From: an uncultured Lachnospiraceae bacterium
Lineage (GTDB): Bacteria; Bacillota; Clostridia; Lachnospirales; Lachnospiraceae
Direction of reading: 5' to 3'
Assembly (NCBI GenBank): GCA_944384105.1
Contig: CALWSC010000064.1
Location: forward strand, 1 to 64,000
DNA: 64,000 nucleotides
In this document: positions 1-7,405 of the stretch, one piece after another
Layout of the letters: each line of letters opens with the position of its first letter
Position numbering within the stretch: position 1 is the stretch's first letter
Translations under genes and position numbers: made by a program
Notes under the pieces: model-generated
Database searches by the model: none
Told to the model about the DNA's origin: nothing
The model's input: the letters and a program-made list of their open reading frames with translations, nothing else

Positions 1-15
1 CATTGATTTCATCAT
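1..15 (-). CDS. Start of a gene running off the left edge (partial)
   Basis: Only the first five codons lie in the window, so no product can be named. On the minus strand AAGGAG (26-21) stands 5 bases before an ATG at 15-13, followed at once by a second in-frame ATG at 12-10. That is a normal Clostridia start layout. A hairpin lies in the presumed leader at 72-95. Confidence 0.4.
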
Positions 16-71
16 ACAGACTCCTTATGTTTTTTCTCGACAATTAAACAATAAGACAAATCTGTATGATT

Positions 72-105
72 GGGAAGAGGTTTCGATCTCTTCCCTTTAT
101 TTTTG
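72..105 (+). terminator. Hairpin with U-rich tail, between the edge gene and the XRE gene
   Basis: GGGAAGAG (72-79) pairs with CTCTTCCC (88-95) and is followed on the plus strand by TTTATTTTT, the shape of an intrinsic terminator. No plus-strand gene is seen before it. On the minus strand the same hairpin would sit in the leader of the edge gene, without a T tract after it, so it may instead be a leader structure. Confidence 0.5.
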
Positions 106-207
106 CCAATGATAATTATACTCTAAGAACCGACACCCCCATATTAAATTCCTGCAAGTCCTTGACAAATCATTAATTGGCTAGTTCAGAAATTAACACT
201 CTATTTT

Positions 208-1263
208 TTAGAACTGCTTCTTATATTTCTCCAACACACGCTCAAACTCCGCATTCCCTCTCATAAATTCATACTCCTCCTGATTCTCAATCTCCCTAAG
301 AATCGCATGAATATAGCTCTGTCCTACGCCCCCGGCAGATTCCTTTGCCGGATATCTATAGTAAAGCGAGGAGCTGTCCATCTTCCAGGGCTTCTGTGCT
401 TCTTCCAGAACGGCTTTCAAAAATTTGATGCTCTGTTCAGTATCCTTTCGAAATACAGCGAGAATCAGCTGGGGCACAACAGCTCCGTACTGCCACATAT
501 CAAACAGCGATACCATCCGACCTGCCTTCACAGCTATCTCATCTGCCTTGCGGTGGTTTCCCGTCTGTTCTTCCAGTTCGATGATCTTATACAGATAACC
601 CTGAACTCTCACAAGTGCCTGCAAGATCTTTCCCTCAAGAAAAACGGCTGCCGCATCCAGGTCGTCCTGTTCGGTGAGCAGTCCTACCTGGATCATCGCT
701 TTGTCGACATTAATGTCCGGAATTTTATCCATATACTGGTTCGCCCTGTCGAAATCCTTCCTCTGAGTATATTTTAATGCCAGCATATATGCCGCCGAAA
801 TTCTCACGCCGTCGTCCTCGCTGTCAGCGGAACGTTCCAGCCAGCCAAGAATTTTATTTTCATACGTGTCTCTCTGTTCCTTATCCAGAACCGACAGGGA
901 CAGCGCGCTGTTCAGCACGACAGCAGCCGCACAGAGTAATGAGCCGCAGTGCGGATACTCAAGAATCTTCTTTTCCGCCATATCGAAAGCTTCTGCAGCC
1001 TCTCCCCTCAGCGCTCTCTCCGACAATTCATTTGTAAACAGCGAAATTTCATACTCTGTCAGCTCCTCACGGAAAGAAAAAAGTTCGTTCATGTCTATTT
1101 TCAGCAGTCTGGCAAGCGCCGGGAGCAGCGATATATCCGGATACGTGTTGCCCTTCTCCCACTTATTTACCGCCGGTGTCGTAACCCCCAGATAATTTCC
1201 CACCTGTTCCTGTGTCAGTCCTGCATTTTTTCTGTATTTCTTTATCTGATCGCCGATTTTCAC
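208..1263 (-). CDS. XRE-family transcriptional regulator with helical C-terminal domain
   Basis: Predicted cytoplasmic DNA-binding regulator. The first 60 or so residues form an XRE/Cro helix-turn-helix (LTQEQVGNYLGVTTPAVNKW, then the WEKGNTYPDISLLPALARLL stretch). The remaining roughly 290 residues are helical and rich in Ala, Leu and Glu, like the TPR-type sensor halves of such regulators. The GTG at 1263 is chosen as start because GGAGG lies 8 bases before it; an upstream GTG at 1272 overlaps that site. A good promoter precedes it. The target genes are unknown; the decayed XRE remnant next door is not a close copy. Confidence 0.85.
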   Translation of the reverse strand: MKIGDQIKKYRKNAGLTQEQVGNYLGVTTPAVNKWEKGNTYPDISLLPALARLLKIDMNELFSFREELTEYEISLFTNELSERALRGEAAEAFDMAEKKILEYPHCGSLLCAAAVVLNSALSLSVLDKEQRDTYENKILGWLERSADSEDDGVRISAAYMLALKYTQRKDFDRANQYMDKIPDINVDKAMIQVGLLTEQDDLDAAAVFLEGKILQALVRVQGYLYKIIELEEQTGNHRKADEIAVKAGRMVSLFDMWQYGAVVPQLILAVFRKDTEQSIKFLKAVLEEAQKPWKMDSSSLYYRYPAKESAGGVGQSYIHAILREIENQEEYEFMRGNAEFERVLEKYKKQF

Positions 1264-1293
1264 AATCTGCACCTCCCCATATTTTCTGTCTCA

Positions 1294-1322
1294 ATTATAT
1301 TGCTGTAAGGGGATTTTTACAA
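1294..1322 (-). promoter_or_regulatory. Promoter of the XRE regulator
   Basis: On the minus strand TTGTAA (1322-1317) and TATAAT (1299-1294) are 17 bases apart. The start point would fall about 20 bases before the GGAGG site of the XRE gene. Confidence 0.6.
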
Positions 1323-1327
1323 TTGAG

Positions 1328-1590
1328 CTACTGTTTATTTATTCCTTTGAATTTTAACAGCCGGTTAATCCGCAGCCCTCTTCCCTGTTTGTCCGAAAAC
1401 AGGAGGTTCAATGGAATCATTTTTCTTCCGGCGGCTTTTCTTTGTGCAAGCTGCAAGTTTATAATCTCTGATCTTTCGGAAATCGCTTTTAAATCATCAG
1501 CCTCAGCCAGAAAAAGTCTCTGCGATCAGAGTGCTTACAGGTGTTTCTAGCGCTTCCGATACAGCGATCCGTATATCAGAAGCGGAAAAT
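1328..1590 (-). pseudogene. Decayed C-terminal half of an XRE-type regulator
   Basis: The stretch between the XRE gene and the MazG gene is a broken gene. Reading the minus strand, one frame gives IRIAVSEALETPVSTLIAE and then hits TGA. The next frame continues with AEADDLKAISERSEIINLQL and AQRKAAGRKM, ending at a TAG at 1330-1328. Joined, this matches the linker region typical of clostridial XRE regulators (end of the helix-turn-helix domain, then a Lys/Arg-rich segment before a membrane anchor). The N-terminal DNA-binding half is missing and one frameshift is present near 1500. It is presumably non-functional. Confidence 0.55.
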
Positions 1591-1622
1591 GACCCGCTGC
1601 TGCAAGCAGCGCATATTTACAT

Positions 1623-1979
1623 TCAGGGAAAACGGCGGTTTTTATTTTTCAGCTCCGTATACTTCTCCTTGGAACCATAAGCTTTCTCAACCGGATATTT
1701 CTCATTATTTTTTTCAATTTTATCCAGCACAATCTCATCAAGATCTAATCCGCACGCATCCGCCATGAGAACACAGTAATTCAGGATATCTGCCAGTTCT
1801 TCCCTGATCTGCGGCTTTTTATTTTCACAGGCGAGATCATCCGCGCTCCACTGGAATACCTCGAGAAGCTCTGCCGCTTCCAGACTGATGGAGATCGCCA
1901 GATCCTTGGGATTATGAAACTGTTTCCAATTTCTCTGATCCCGAAATTCCAAAATTTTATTGATTGTGTCCTGTCTCAT
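1623..1979 (-). CDS. MazG-like nucleotide pyrophosphohydrolase
   Basis: Small all-alpha NTP pyrophosphohydrolase of the MazG/RS21-C6 group, which hydrolyses (d)NTPs to NMP and pyrophosphate with Mg2+. The metal motif is visible: E34 and E37 in LEAAELLE, and E61 and D64 in REELADIL. The 118-residue length suits a single-domain member. Its start overlaps the end of the helicase-like gene by 23 bases, so the two are probably translated together. The substrate is not predictable from sequence. It could be general nucleotide house-cleaning or part of a defence pair with its neighbour. Confidence 0.85.
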   Translation of the reverse strand: MRQDTINKILEFRDQRNWKQFHNPKDLAISISLEAAELLEVFQWSADDLACENKKPQIREELADILNYCVLMADACGLDLDEIVLDKIEKNNEKYPVEKAYGSKEKYTELKNKNRRFP

Positions 1980-3861
1980 TATGCTCTCCTCCCGTTTTCA
2001 GACATTCCCGCAGATAGTCTGCCAGCTTGTGATCCATACAATAAACATAACAGCCCTTCATTCCCCTCGTCATCAGCGTGCGGTATGTATTCTTTATAAT
2101 TTCATCAGCAAGCTGCATCGCCTTTTCGGGATTCTCCTTATACAGCTTCTTTATTCCTTTCAGGGACTGGTCTGTTTTGGCGCGTTTTGTAAAGTCTGTT
2201 ATAACTTTTCCATCCTCATAGCGAAGATCTTCCCCTATAATCACTCCCACATAATCGAATTCCAGTCCCTGGGCTGTATGGATGCAGCCGGCCTCATTGA
2301 CTGAAGTTTCATCAATAGCAAAGGTCGTTGTATTCTTCAAATTCCAGCTTATCTCAAAATCGCCGATTTTTATGTCATGGACATTTGTATCGTTTACCCC
2401 CTCTTTCAGCCAGTTCCAGCAGTACCCTGCCAGCATTCTTGCACGGTTATGGCTTGTCCTGTTTCTCTCAATAATAATATGCTGTACCTCCTGCGGTGTA
2501 TCCAGAATCTGGATATCATAATCGATATCTTCCATGCTCCAGTTCGCGGTTTCACGGATATCCAAAATATGATCCAGCCACGCCAGATATCCGTCCGATC
2601 CATTACAGCGGAATTGGGACACCAGTTCCATGTGCAGAACTTCAGCATGAAAGTATTCTGCCCAATGCTCGATTTCCTGAACGCTTCCGATATCCTGCAG
2701 CGTCACTCTCTGACTCTCATCTATAAAGAAAACACTGCATCTCGAAGCATGAATGATTTCCTTAATCTGATTTTCTCCCATATTCCGGAACATGCCGGAT
2801 TTTTCATTCAGCCGGTGTGCCTCATCCACCAATAATGTATCGGCGATATTTTCTTCTGCATCAGTAAAGATTCCGGAGCCTTGAAACATGGTGTCTATAC
2901 TGCTTTTTTTCATTTCTCCGGTCAGTTTCTTTCGGTATACGCTGCGGGGCGCGCTGTTTTTTGATATGTACTGGCAAAACTGCTCTTCGTTTGTAAGCTG
3001 TGCCAGCAGGTTGACCGCTACCACAGTTTTCCCCGTTCCGGGTCCGCCTTCCACGATAACGACCCTCTTCTTCCCGTCTTTCACAGAGGCTCTGGATGCA
3101 GTCAGAATTTCTTCATATATCACCTTCTGCTCATCCAGCATAATAAATTCACGGTTTCCCCGAAGCATCTTTGCAATTGATTCCTGAAGGCTTTTCGATG
3201 GCTTTATTTTTCCGTTTTCTATAGTATACAGAAGCTTTTTCTTATCGCCTTTAATAATATTTCTCTTAATAAAGCTTCTCAGATCATCTACCTGTCCTCT
3301 GGTAAATGCAGGTGCATCCTTCAGATAGACATTATACTGCGCTTCATCGATGGGGTCCTGTTTTTTTCTCCTGTAATTATGCAGATACGCGCATGGAAAC
3401 AGATGAATCTTCCCATCCTGTACCGCCTGATTATAGTCTCGAATCAACATTGCATAAGACCATGCCTGATAAGACGGATGCACGACTCTTCTATTCGCAT
3501 TACCGGTATACGTTTCCACCAGTGCATCCTTACCGGTCACAGCATTCAGCTGATCCCACTGTTTCAGTTCAATAATAATTACATTTCCGCTGTCATTTCC
3601 GTCATATCCGGAAATCAGAAAATCCACGCGCTTGGATGTGCGCGGAATATTGTATTCAATTGCAATTCCGCAGTCTGCAGGGATTTTCGGATCGTTCAGC
3701 ACTTTATACATATACTCGAGCGAATTTTCCCATGAACGGAATTCATTTCTCGCTGTATGGCGGTTCATTTTTTCGTAAATATTTTCTTCAATCTCCAGAG
3801 CAATCGTATCCAGTTCGACGCTCCTGAGAAACTGCGCTTTTGTCCCGTCGTAAACTATCAT
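1957..3861 (-). CDS. PD-(D/E)XK-like nuclease domain fused to a DUF2075 SF1-type helicase/ATPase
   Basis: A 634-residue cytoplasmic protein. The N-terminal part carries a nuclease-like core: E69 in IAIEYNIP, D80 in KRVDFLIS, and E98/K100 in VIIIELKQW, the layout of PD-(D/E)XK enzymes. The C-terminal part is a DUF2075 P-loop ATPase: Walker A GGPGTGKT (272-279), Walker B LLVDEAHR (343-350), a second acidic strand FFIDESQ (378-384), SQFRCN (415-420), a late HTAQGLEFDYVGVII motif and TLMTRGMKGCYVY near the end, as in SF1 helicases. GGAGG lies 4 bases before the ATG. It overlaps the MazG gene. Nucleic-acid processing, possibly in phage defence, is inference. Confidence 0.8.
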   Translation of the reverse strand: MIVYDGTKAQFLRSVELDTIALEIEENIYEKMNRHTARNEFRSWENSLEYMYKVLNDPKIPADCGIAIEYNIPRTSKRVDFLISGYDGNDSGNVIIIELKQWDQLNAVTGKDALVETYTGNANRRVVHPSYQAWSYAMLIRDYNQAVQDGKIHLFPCAYLHNYRRKKQDPIDEAQYNVYLKDAPAFTRGQVDDLRSFIKRNIIKGDKKKLLYTIENGKIKPSKSLQESIAKMLRGNREFIMLDEQKVIYEEILTASRASVKDGKKRVVIVEGGPGTGKTVVAVNLLAQLTNEEQFCQYISKNSAPRSVYRKKLTGEMKKSSIDTMFQGSGIFTDAEENIADTLLVDEAHRLNEKSGMFRNMGENQIKEIIHASRCSVFFIDESQRVTLQDIGSVQEIEHWAEYFHAEVLHMELVSQFRCNGSDGYLAWLDHILDIRETANWSMEDIDYDIQILDTPQEVQHIIIERNRTSHNRARMLAGYCWNWLKEGVNDTNVHDIKIGDFEISWNLKNTTTFAIDETSVNEAGCIHTAQGLEFDYVGVIIGEDLRYEDGKVITDFTKRAKTDQSLKGIKKLYKENPEKAMQLADEIIKNTYRTLMTRGMKGCYVYCMDHKLADYLRECLKTGGEHNETGHNQ

Positions 3862-3901
3862 AAATCCTCCATTGCTTTTCAGGCTCTGATTCTCCGTTCT
3901 C

Positions 3902-4519
3902 TCAAAAAAGCGCTTCCAGTTCTCTTCTGTTTTTCCCGTCTCTGCTGTACAATTCTATCCCATTCAGAAGCGCCCCGCCGTCCTCAAAAGCAGGAAACAG
4001 AAATCCCCACTCGGGCCTTCCAGCCTCATAATCTCCGCGCACCGGACAAACAGCCCCAATGATATACTCAAATGTCTTCTCCGACTCCCCCAGCCGCTCA
4101 TGATCCGCTGCTTTCGCGGGAATATCATATCGGTCATGAAAAAGATAGACGGCGTAGTCACCGGAAGCACGGTAGTTTTCGGCGATTTTTTCATAGAGAA
4201 CATCGAGCAGGGCGTCATTTTTCAGCGCGCAGGAGCGGATTCCCATGAGGAGCTGCCACATACTGCCGGTTCCCATATCTTTTTCCTCAAAGCGGTGCCT
4301 TCGCAGCTCCTGATTTGTCCCGGCAAAAGGAATTGCCTTGGCAATCGCAAGGTTTTTCTCTCTATCCGCCGGAGAGAGCTTCAGAAAGCTGGTATTGAAA
4401 GTACCGTCTATGAAGCCGTCACGATCCATGTAGCTTCCGGCAATTCGGGTAAAAGAGGTGCGTTTTACTGTCATTCGCCTTGTGAGGGCGAGCATATCTT
4501 CGCGGTTTATGGTATTCAT
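3902..4519 (-). CDS. DUF4317-family protein, shorter than usual
   Basis: A 205-residue protein of unknown function. The DUF4317 pattern is recognisable: RRMTVKRTSFTRIAGSYMD near the start, then SMWQLLMGIRSCALKNDALL, YAVYLFHDRYDIP, EYIIGAVCPV and WGFLFPAFEDG. Family members I know continue for well over 100 residues after the FLFPAF motif; this one stops about 25 residues later. The 40-base gap to the next gene has no room for the missing part, so it is a natural short form or a C-terminally lost copy. It starts 18 bases after the AraC gene and is likely in the same transcript. Confidence 0.7.
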   Translation of the reverse strand: MNTINREDMLALTRRMTVKRTSFTRIAGSYMDRDGFIDGTFNTSFLKLSPADREKNLAIAKAIPFAGTNQELRRHRFEEKDMGTGSMWQLLMGIRSCALKNDALLDVLYEKIAENYRASGDYAVYLFHDRYDIPAKAADHERLGESEKTFEYIIGAVCPVRGDYEAGRPEWGFLFPAFEDGGALLNGIELYSRDGKNRRELEALF

Positions 4520-4537
4520 TCAGAATTTCCTCTCTAT

Positions 4538-5512
4538 CTACTGATTCATCAAATACTTTTTCCTGTATTCCTTGGGCGTCATCTTGAATTCCTCCCGAAA
4601 CAGGCGGTGAAAGTGGCTGGAATTCTCGTATCCCACATTTATAATAATCTGCTCAATGGGTTCATCCGTCTCTGTAAGAAGCTGCGCTGCCTGAAAAAGT
4701 CTCCTGCGCTGGAGATACTTGGTAAAAGTGTACGGTGAATACTTCTTCATCAGGCGGCTTATGTAATACGCGGGCAGCTCTTCCCGGCGGCAGAACTCCT
4801 CCAGGCTGGCGGTCCTGTAGTTGTCCTCCACATAACTGAGCGCCCTGATCACGAGCTGCTGCTCATAGGATGACGGCGTGCCGACTGTAAGTGTATATGT
4901 TCTGCTGCTGAGCTCCAGGAGCAGAACGCCCAGTGTCGCCTGGAGGATTCTCCGGCTGTTTCTGGATGAGTGCTGAAGGCTCAGTATCATATTTTCCAGC
5001 AGGTTTTTGGCTTCCTCCATATCCTGCAGGTGAAAATGCAGATACGGATCCGGATAATCTCTCCCCTCCGCCGCTGCCTGGACAAATCTGCGCATCACCG
5101 TATCCTCATTCATCATTGCCAGAGGATACTGCATAAACTCCGGCAGTACAATAAATCGGACAATAATATCGTCATACCCCGCAGCTCCGTAGGAATGATA
5201 CGTTCCCGGCTTTAAAAACAGCAGGTCATCCATTTCCAGCTTCAGCCTCGTCGTCCTGTTTATGACATGCTCCGCAGAACCGCTGCAGATATAAACCATC
5301 TCTATGTAATTATGGGTGTGTTCGGGCACGGATACAAAGCGCGGCTGCTTCATAATATCAATCATACGCTTTTCACGCAGCATCCGATCCTTATCCACCA
5401 CATCTCCGCCTGGCTGACAGAGGTAATCTTCCAGAAGCGCATCCTTCTTTTTCAGCATTTCCTCCTCTTCCGGCGTGATCTTTCTCAATTTTTCTAGCAG
5501 TTTCTGATTCAC
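4538..5512 (-). CDS. AraC-family regulator with N-terminal cupin domain
   Basis: Predicted ligand-responsive activator, about 324 residues. The N-terminal half has a cupin sensor (PEHTHNYIEMVYICSGSAEH, LLFLKPGTYHSYG). The C-terminal 100 residues hold the two AraC helix-turn-helix motifs (SLEEFCRREELPAYYISRLM and IEQIIINVGYENSSHFHRLF, then MTPKEYRKKY). The GTG at 5512 is chosen: AAGGAGG lies about 6 bases before it, while the longer reading has no ribosome site and covers the promoter region. Such regulators usually control sugar-use genes nearby, but no sugar operon adjoins, so the target is unknown. Confidence 0.85.
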   Translation of the reverse strand: MNQKLLEKLRKITPEEEEMLKKKDALLEDYLCQPGGDVVDKDRMLREKRMIDIMKQPRFVSVPEHTHNYIEMVYICSGSAEHVINRTTRLKLEMDDLLFLKPGTYHSYGAAGYDDIIVRFIVLPEFMQYPLAMMNEDTVMRRFVQAAAEGRDYPDPYLHFHLQDMEEAKNLLENMILSLQHSSRNSRRILQATLGVLLLELSSRTYTLTVGTPSSYEQQLVIRALSYVEDNYRTASLEEFCRREELPAYYISRLMKKYSPYTFTKYLQRRRLFQAAQLLTETDEPIEQIIINVGYENSSHFHRLFREEFKMTPKEYRKKYLMNQ

Positions 5513-5581
5513 GGTCTTCCTCCTTATCCCGCCTTTTCTGTAATCCGTGGTGTCTCGCGGGAATGTGCAATTTACGTTGGT

Positions 5582-5632
5582 ATTTCTGCAAAAATCGACG
5601 GGTTTTTTTAATTTAACGCAGATTTCTGCAAA
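5582..5632 (-). promoter_or_regulatory. Two direct repeats in the AraC leader, possible operator
   Basis: ATTTCTGCAAA occurs at 5582-5592 and again at 5622-5632, exactly 40 bases apart, about four helical turns. AraC-family proteins often bind direct half-sites on one face of the DNA. The copies lie between the AraC start and the divergent promoter region. Confidence 0.35.
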
Positions 5633-5680
5633 TATCAGCTGTTTTTTTACAAACGGCGTTCTAACCATTTCAGAATTTTT

Positions 5681-5692
5681 TTAGTATACTAA
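5681..5692. promoter_or_regulatory. Palindromic -10 region between divergent genes
   Basis: TTAGTATACTAA is a perfect 12-bp palindrome carrying a TATACT -10 element on each strand. The plus copy (5685-5690) would serve the HPr-like gene, with its start codon 25 bases downstream; the minus copy would serve the AraC gene. The -35 elements are weak on both sides, suggesting activator control. Confidence 0.4.
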
Positions 5693-5715
5693 TAACGAAG
5701 AAAGGAGAGAACGCT

Positions 5716-5991
5716 ATGATAACAACACTGAATTTACCCATTGATTTCACAGATGCCGCTGATGTTTCAACATTCGTAGAGACTTTAATTCGTTATCCGT
5801 ATCACATGGACATGGTCAGTGGCAGACGCATTGTAGACGCCAAGTCTTTACTGGGAGTGATCGCTCTTACTCAGTCCAGACATCTGCAGCTTATCATACA
5901 CGAGGATCCCTCCGAAGTCGACAAGAATCTGCTTGCCGATTTACAGAAGTTTATACCTGAGAATGCAACGGTCTCCGCACTGACAGCGTAG
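5716..5991 (+). CDS. HPr-family protein lacking the active-site histidine
   Basis: A 91-residue protein with the HPr fold signature: the VSGRRIVDAKSLLGVIAL stretch corresponds to the HPr region around regulatory Ser46 (KSxxGV). The N-terminal loop that carries the phosphorylatable His15 (GLHARPA in true HPr) is absent; at that place the chain reads PIDFTDAADVSTFVETL. It therefore cannot act as a classical PTS phosphocarrier, and a regulatory role is more likely. GAAAGGAG lies before the ATG. It diverges from the AraC gene. Clostridia commonly encode such His-less HPr relatives without a known function. Confidence 0.7.
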   Translation: MITTLNLPIDFTDAADVSTFVETLIRYPYHMDMVSGRRIVDAKSLLGVIALTQSRHLQLIIHEDPSEVDKNLLADLQKFIPENATVSALTA

Positions 5992-6050
5992 ATTTTGCTG
6001 CCCCCTTTAGGTACCATATCTCTCTAATTTGAAAAATTGTTTAGCGCATT

Positions 6051-6099
6051 GCAGAAAGTGCCGTACAGCCTTATACCCCCTGGCTGTACGGCATTCTGC
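6051..6099. terminator. Long hairpin between convergent genes
   Basis: GCCGTACAGCC (6060-6070) pairs perfectly with GGCTGTACGGC (6082-6092), and the stem is extended by GCAGAA (6051-6056) with TTCTGC (6094-6099). It lies between the ends of the HPr-like and bcp genes. The U tract is weak on both strands, so it may be a processing or two-way terminating stem. Confidence 0.6.
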
Positions 6100-6107
6100 G
6101 CTGCTGA

Positions 6108-6560
6108 CTATAATTCGTTAAGCATCTGACCGGCATTTTCCGCTGCCTTTACTTTGGAAAACGCCTTCTCGATTATGCCCTCCTCATTGATCAGATAGGT
6201 CGTGCGCACTACCCCCATAACCTTTTTTCCGTACATGTTCTTTTCTTTCCACACATCGTATGTCTGCAGCACATCCAGCTCTGGATTGGCCAGAAGCGTA
6301 AACGGCAGGCTGTATTTATCCGCAAATTTTCTGTGCGCCGCTGCGCTGTCCTTACTTATTCCGATAACCTCAGCTCCCTTTTCAGTAAATTCCGGATAGT
6401 GCTCTGCGAAGGCACACGCCTGCTTGGTACAGCCGGCAGTATTATCCTTGCTGTAAAAGTATAAAATAACTTTCTTTCCTCTGTAGTCTGACAGACTGAC
6501 TTCCTCTCCGTCCTGATTCAAAAGCGTAAAATCAGGTGCCTTCATTCCTGTTTCAAGCAT
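6108..6560 (-). CDS. bcp: Thiol peroxidase Bcp (atypical 2-Cys peroxiredoxin)
   Basis: Reduces hydrogen and organic peroxides with thioredoxin as reductant, in the cytoplasm. The AhpC/TSA fold is clear over the whole 150 residues (APDFTLLNQDGEEVSLSDYR, KKVILYFYSKDNTAGCTKQA). The peroxidatic cysteine is C44 and the resolving cysteine C49, five residues later as in the alpha-2 type of Bcp. GAGGAGG precedes the ATG. It has its own promoter, divergent from trmO. Confidence 0.93.
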   Translation of the reverse strand: MLETGMKAPDFTLLNQDGEEVSLSDYRGKKVILYFYSKDNTAGCTKQACAFAEHYPEFTEKGAEVIGISKDSAAAHRKFADKYSLPFTLLANPELDVLQTYDVWKEKNMYGKKVMGVVRTTYLINEEGIIEKAFSKVKAAENAGQMLNEL

Positions 6561-6593
6561 GTTCAGTTCCTCCTCTCAATGTCTCTGTCCCTT

Positions 6594-6639
6594 ATTATAG
6601 CCTACTTTTTCTGAATTCTCCATAGTTTTATGGTATACT
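6594..6639. promoter_or_regulatory. Divergent promoters of bcp and trmO
   Basis: Minus strand: TGGAGA (6622-6617), 17 bases, TATAAT (6599-6594) for bcp. Plus strand: an extended -10, TGGTATACT, with TATACT at 6634-6639 for trmO, and a weak -35 near 6612. The two promoter regions overlap, so they may compete. Confidence 0.55.
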
Positions 6640-6671
6640 AAGCTTAATTCAGTATTTTGAGGAGGTTCTAT

Positions 6672-7343
6672 ATGGAATTAAAGGTCATTGCAAAAATACA
6701 CAGCTGCTTTCCGACAAAGTTTGGCATTCCGCGCCAAAGCGGGCTGGCAGAAGCGCTTCCGGCAGAAATCGTATTTGAACCGGAATACCGCAGTCCGGAG
6801 GCCGTGAGAGGGCTTGAGGATTATTCTCATATCTGGCTGATCTGGCTGTTCTCCGAAGCTGTCCGTGATACCTGGTCACCCACCGTGCGTCCCCCGCGGC
6901 TCGGGGGAAATGTAAGGATGGGAGTCTTTGCCACGCGTTCTCCGTTCCGCCCCAATGAACTTGGGCTCTCCAGCGTTCGGCTTGACCGGATTGAGTATAC
7001 AAAGGACCGCGGTCCGGTACTTCATGTGCTCGGGGCTGATCTTATGGACGAAACGCCGATCTTTGACATCAAGCCATACCTTCCGTTTGCGGACAGCCAT
7101 CCAGATGCGAGCGGCGGTTTTGCAGACGATAAGAAGAACTATTCCCTTCGCGTCCAATGCCCGGAGGAGCTGCTGTTTCATCTTCCGGAAGAGCTGCGTG
7201 AAGGTCTGATCCAGTCTCTGGCTCAGGATCCACGACCGGGATATCAAAGAGACAGCGACAGAATCTACGGTTTTGCATACGGCGGATTTGAAGTAAGGTT
7301 TCGAGTAGCCGGAAATACGCTTGAGGTTGTGGAAATTGCATAG
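6672..7343 (+). CDS. trmO: tRNA (N6-threonylcarbamoyladenosine37-N6)-methyltransferase TrmO
   Basis: Methylates N6 of t6A37 in certain tRNAs using S-adenosylmethionine; family TsaA/YaeB/VirR with a beta-barrel fold. The signature segments are seen: KFGIPRQSGL, the LEDYSHIWLIWLFSEA segment, VFATRSPFRPNELGLSSVRL and DETPIFDIKPYLPFADS. At about 223 residues it has the usual length. The ATG at 6672 follows GAGGAGG by 6 bases; an upstream TTG in the same frame would put that site inside the gene. Confidence 0.92.
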   Translation: MELKVIAKIHSCFPTKFGIPRQSGLAEALPAEIVFEPEYRSPEAVRGLEDYSHIWLIWLFSEAVRDTWSPTVRPPRLGGNVRMGVFATRSPFRPNELGLSSVRLDRIEYTKDRGPVLHVLGADLMDETPIFDIKPYLPFADSHPDASGGFADDKKNYSLRVQCPEELLFHLPEELREGLIQSLAQDPRPGYQRDSDRIYGFAYGGFEVRFRVAGNTLEVVEIA

Positions 7344-7405
7344 CGTCGCCGGAAAAACTGCACTAATGCGCTCATCTTTGCTCCGCTCCGAAAGTTCCTC
7401 ATACC

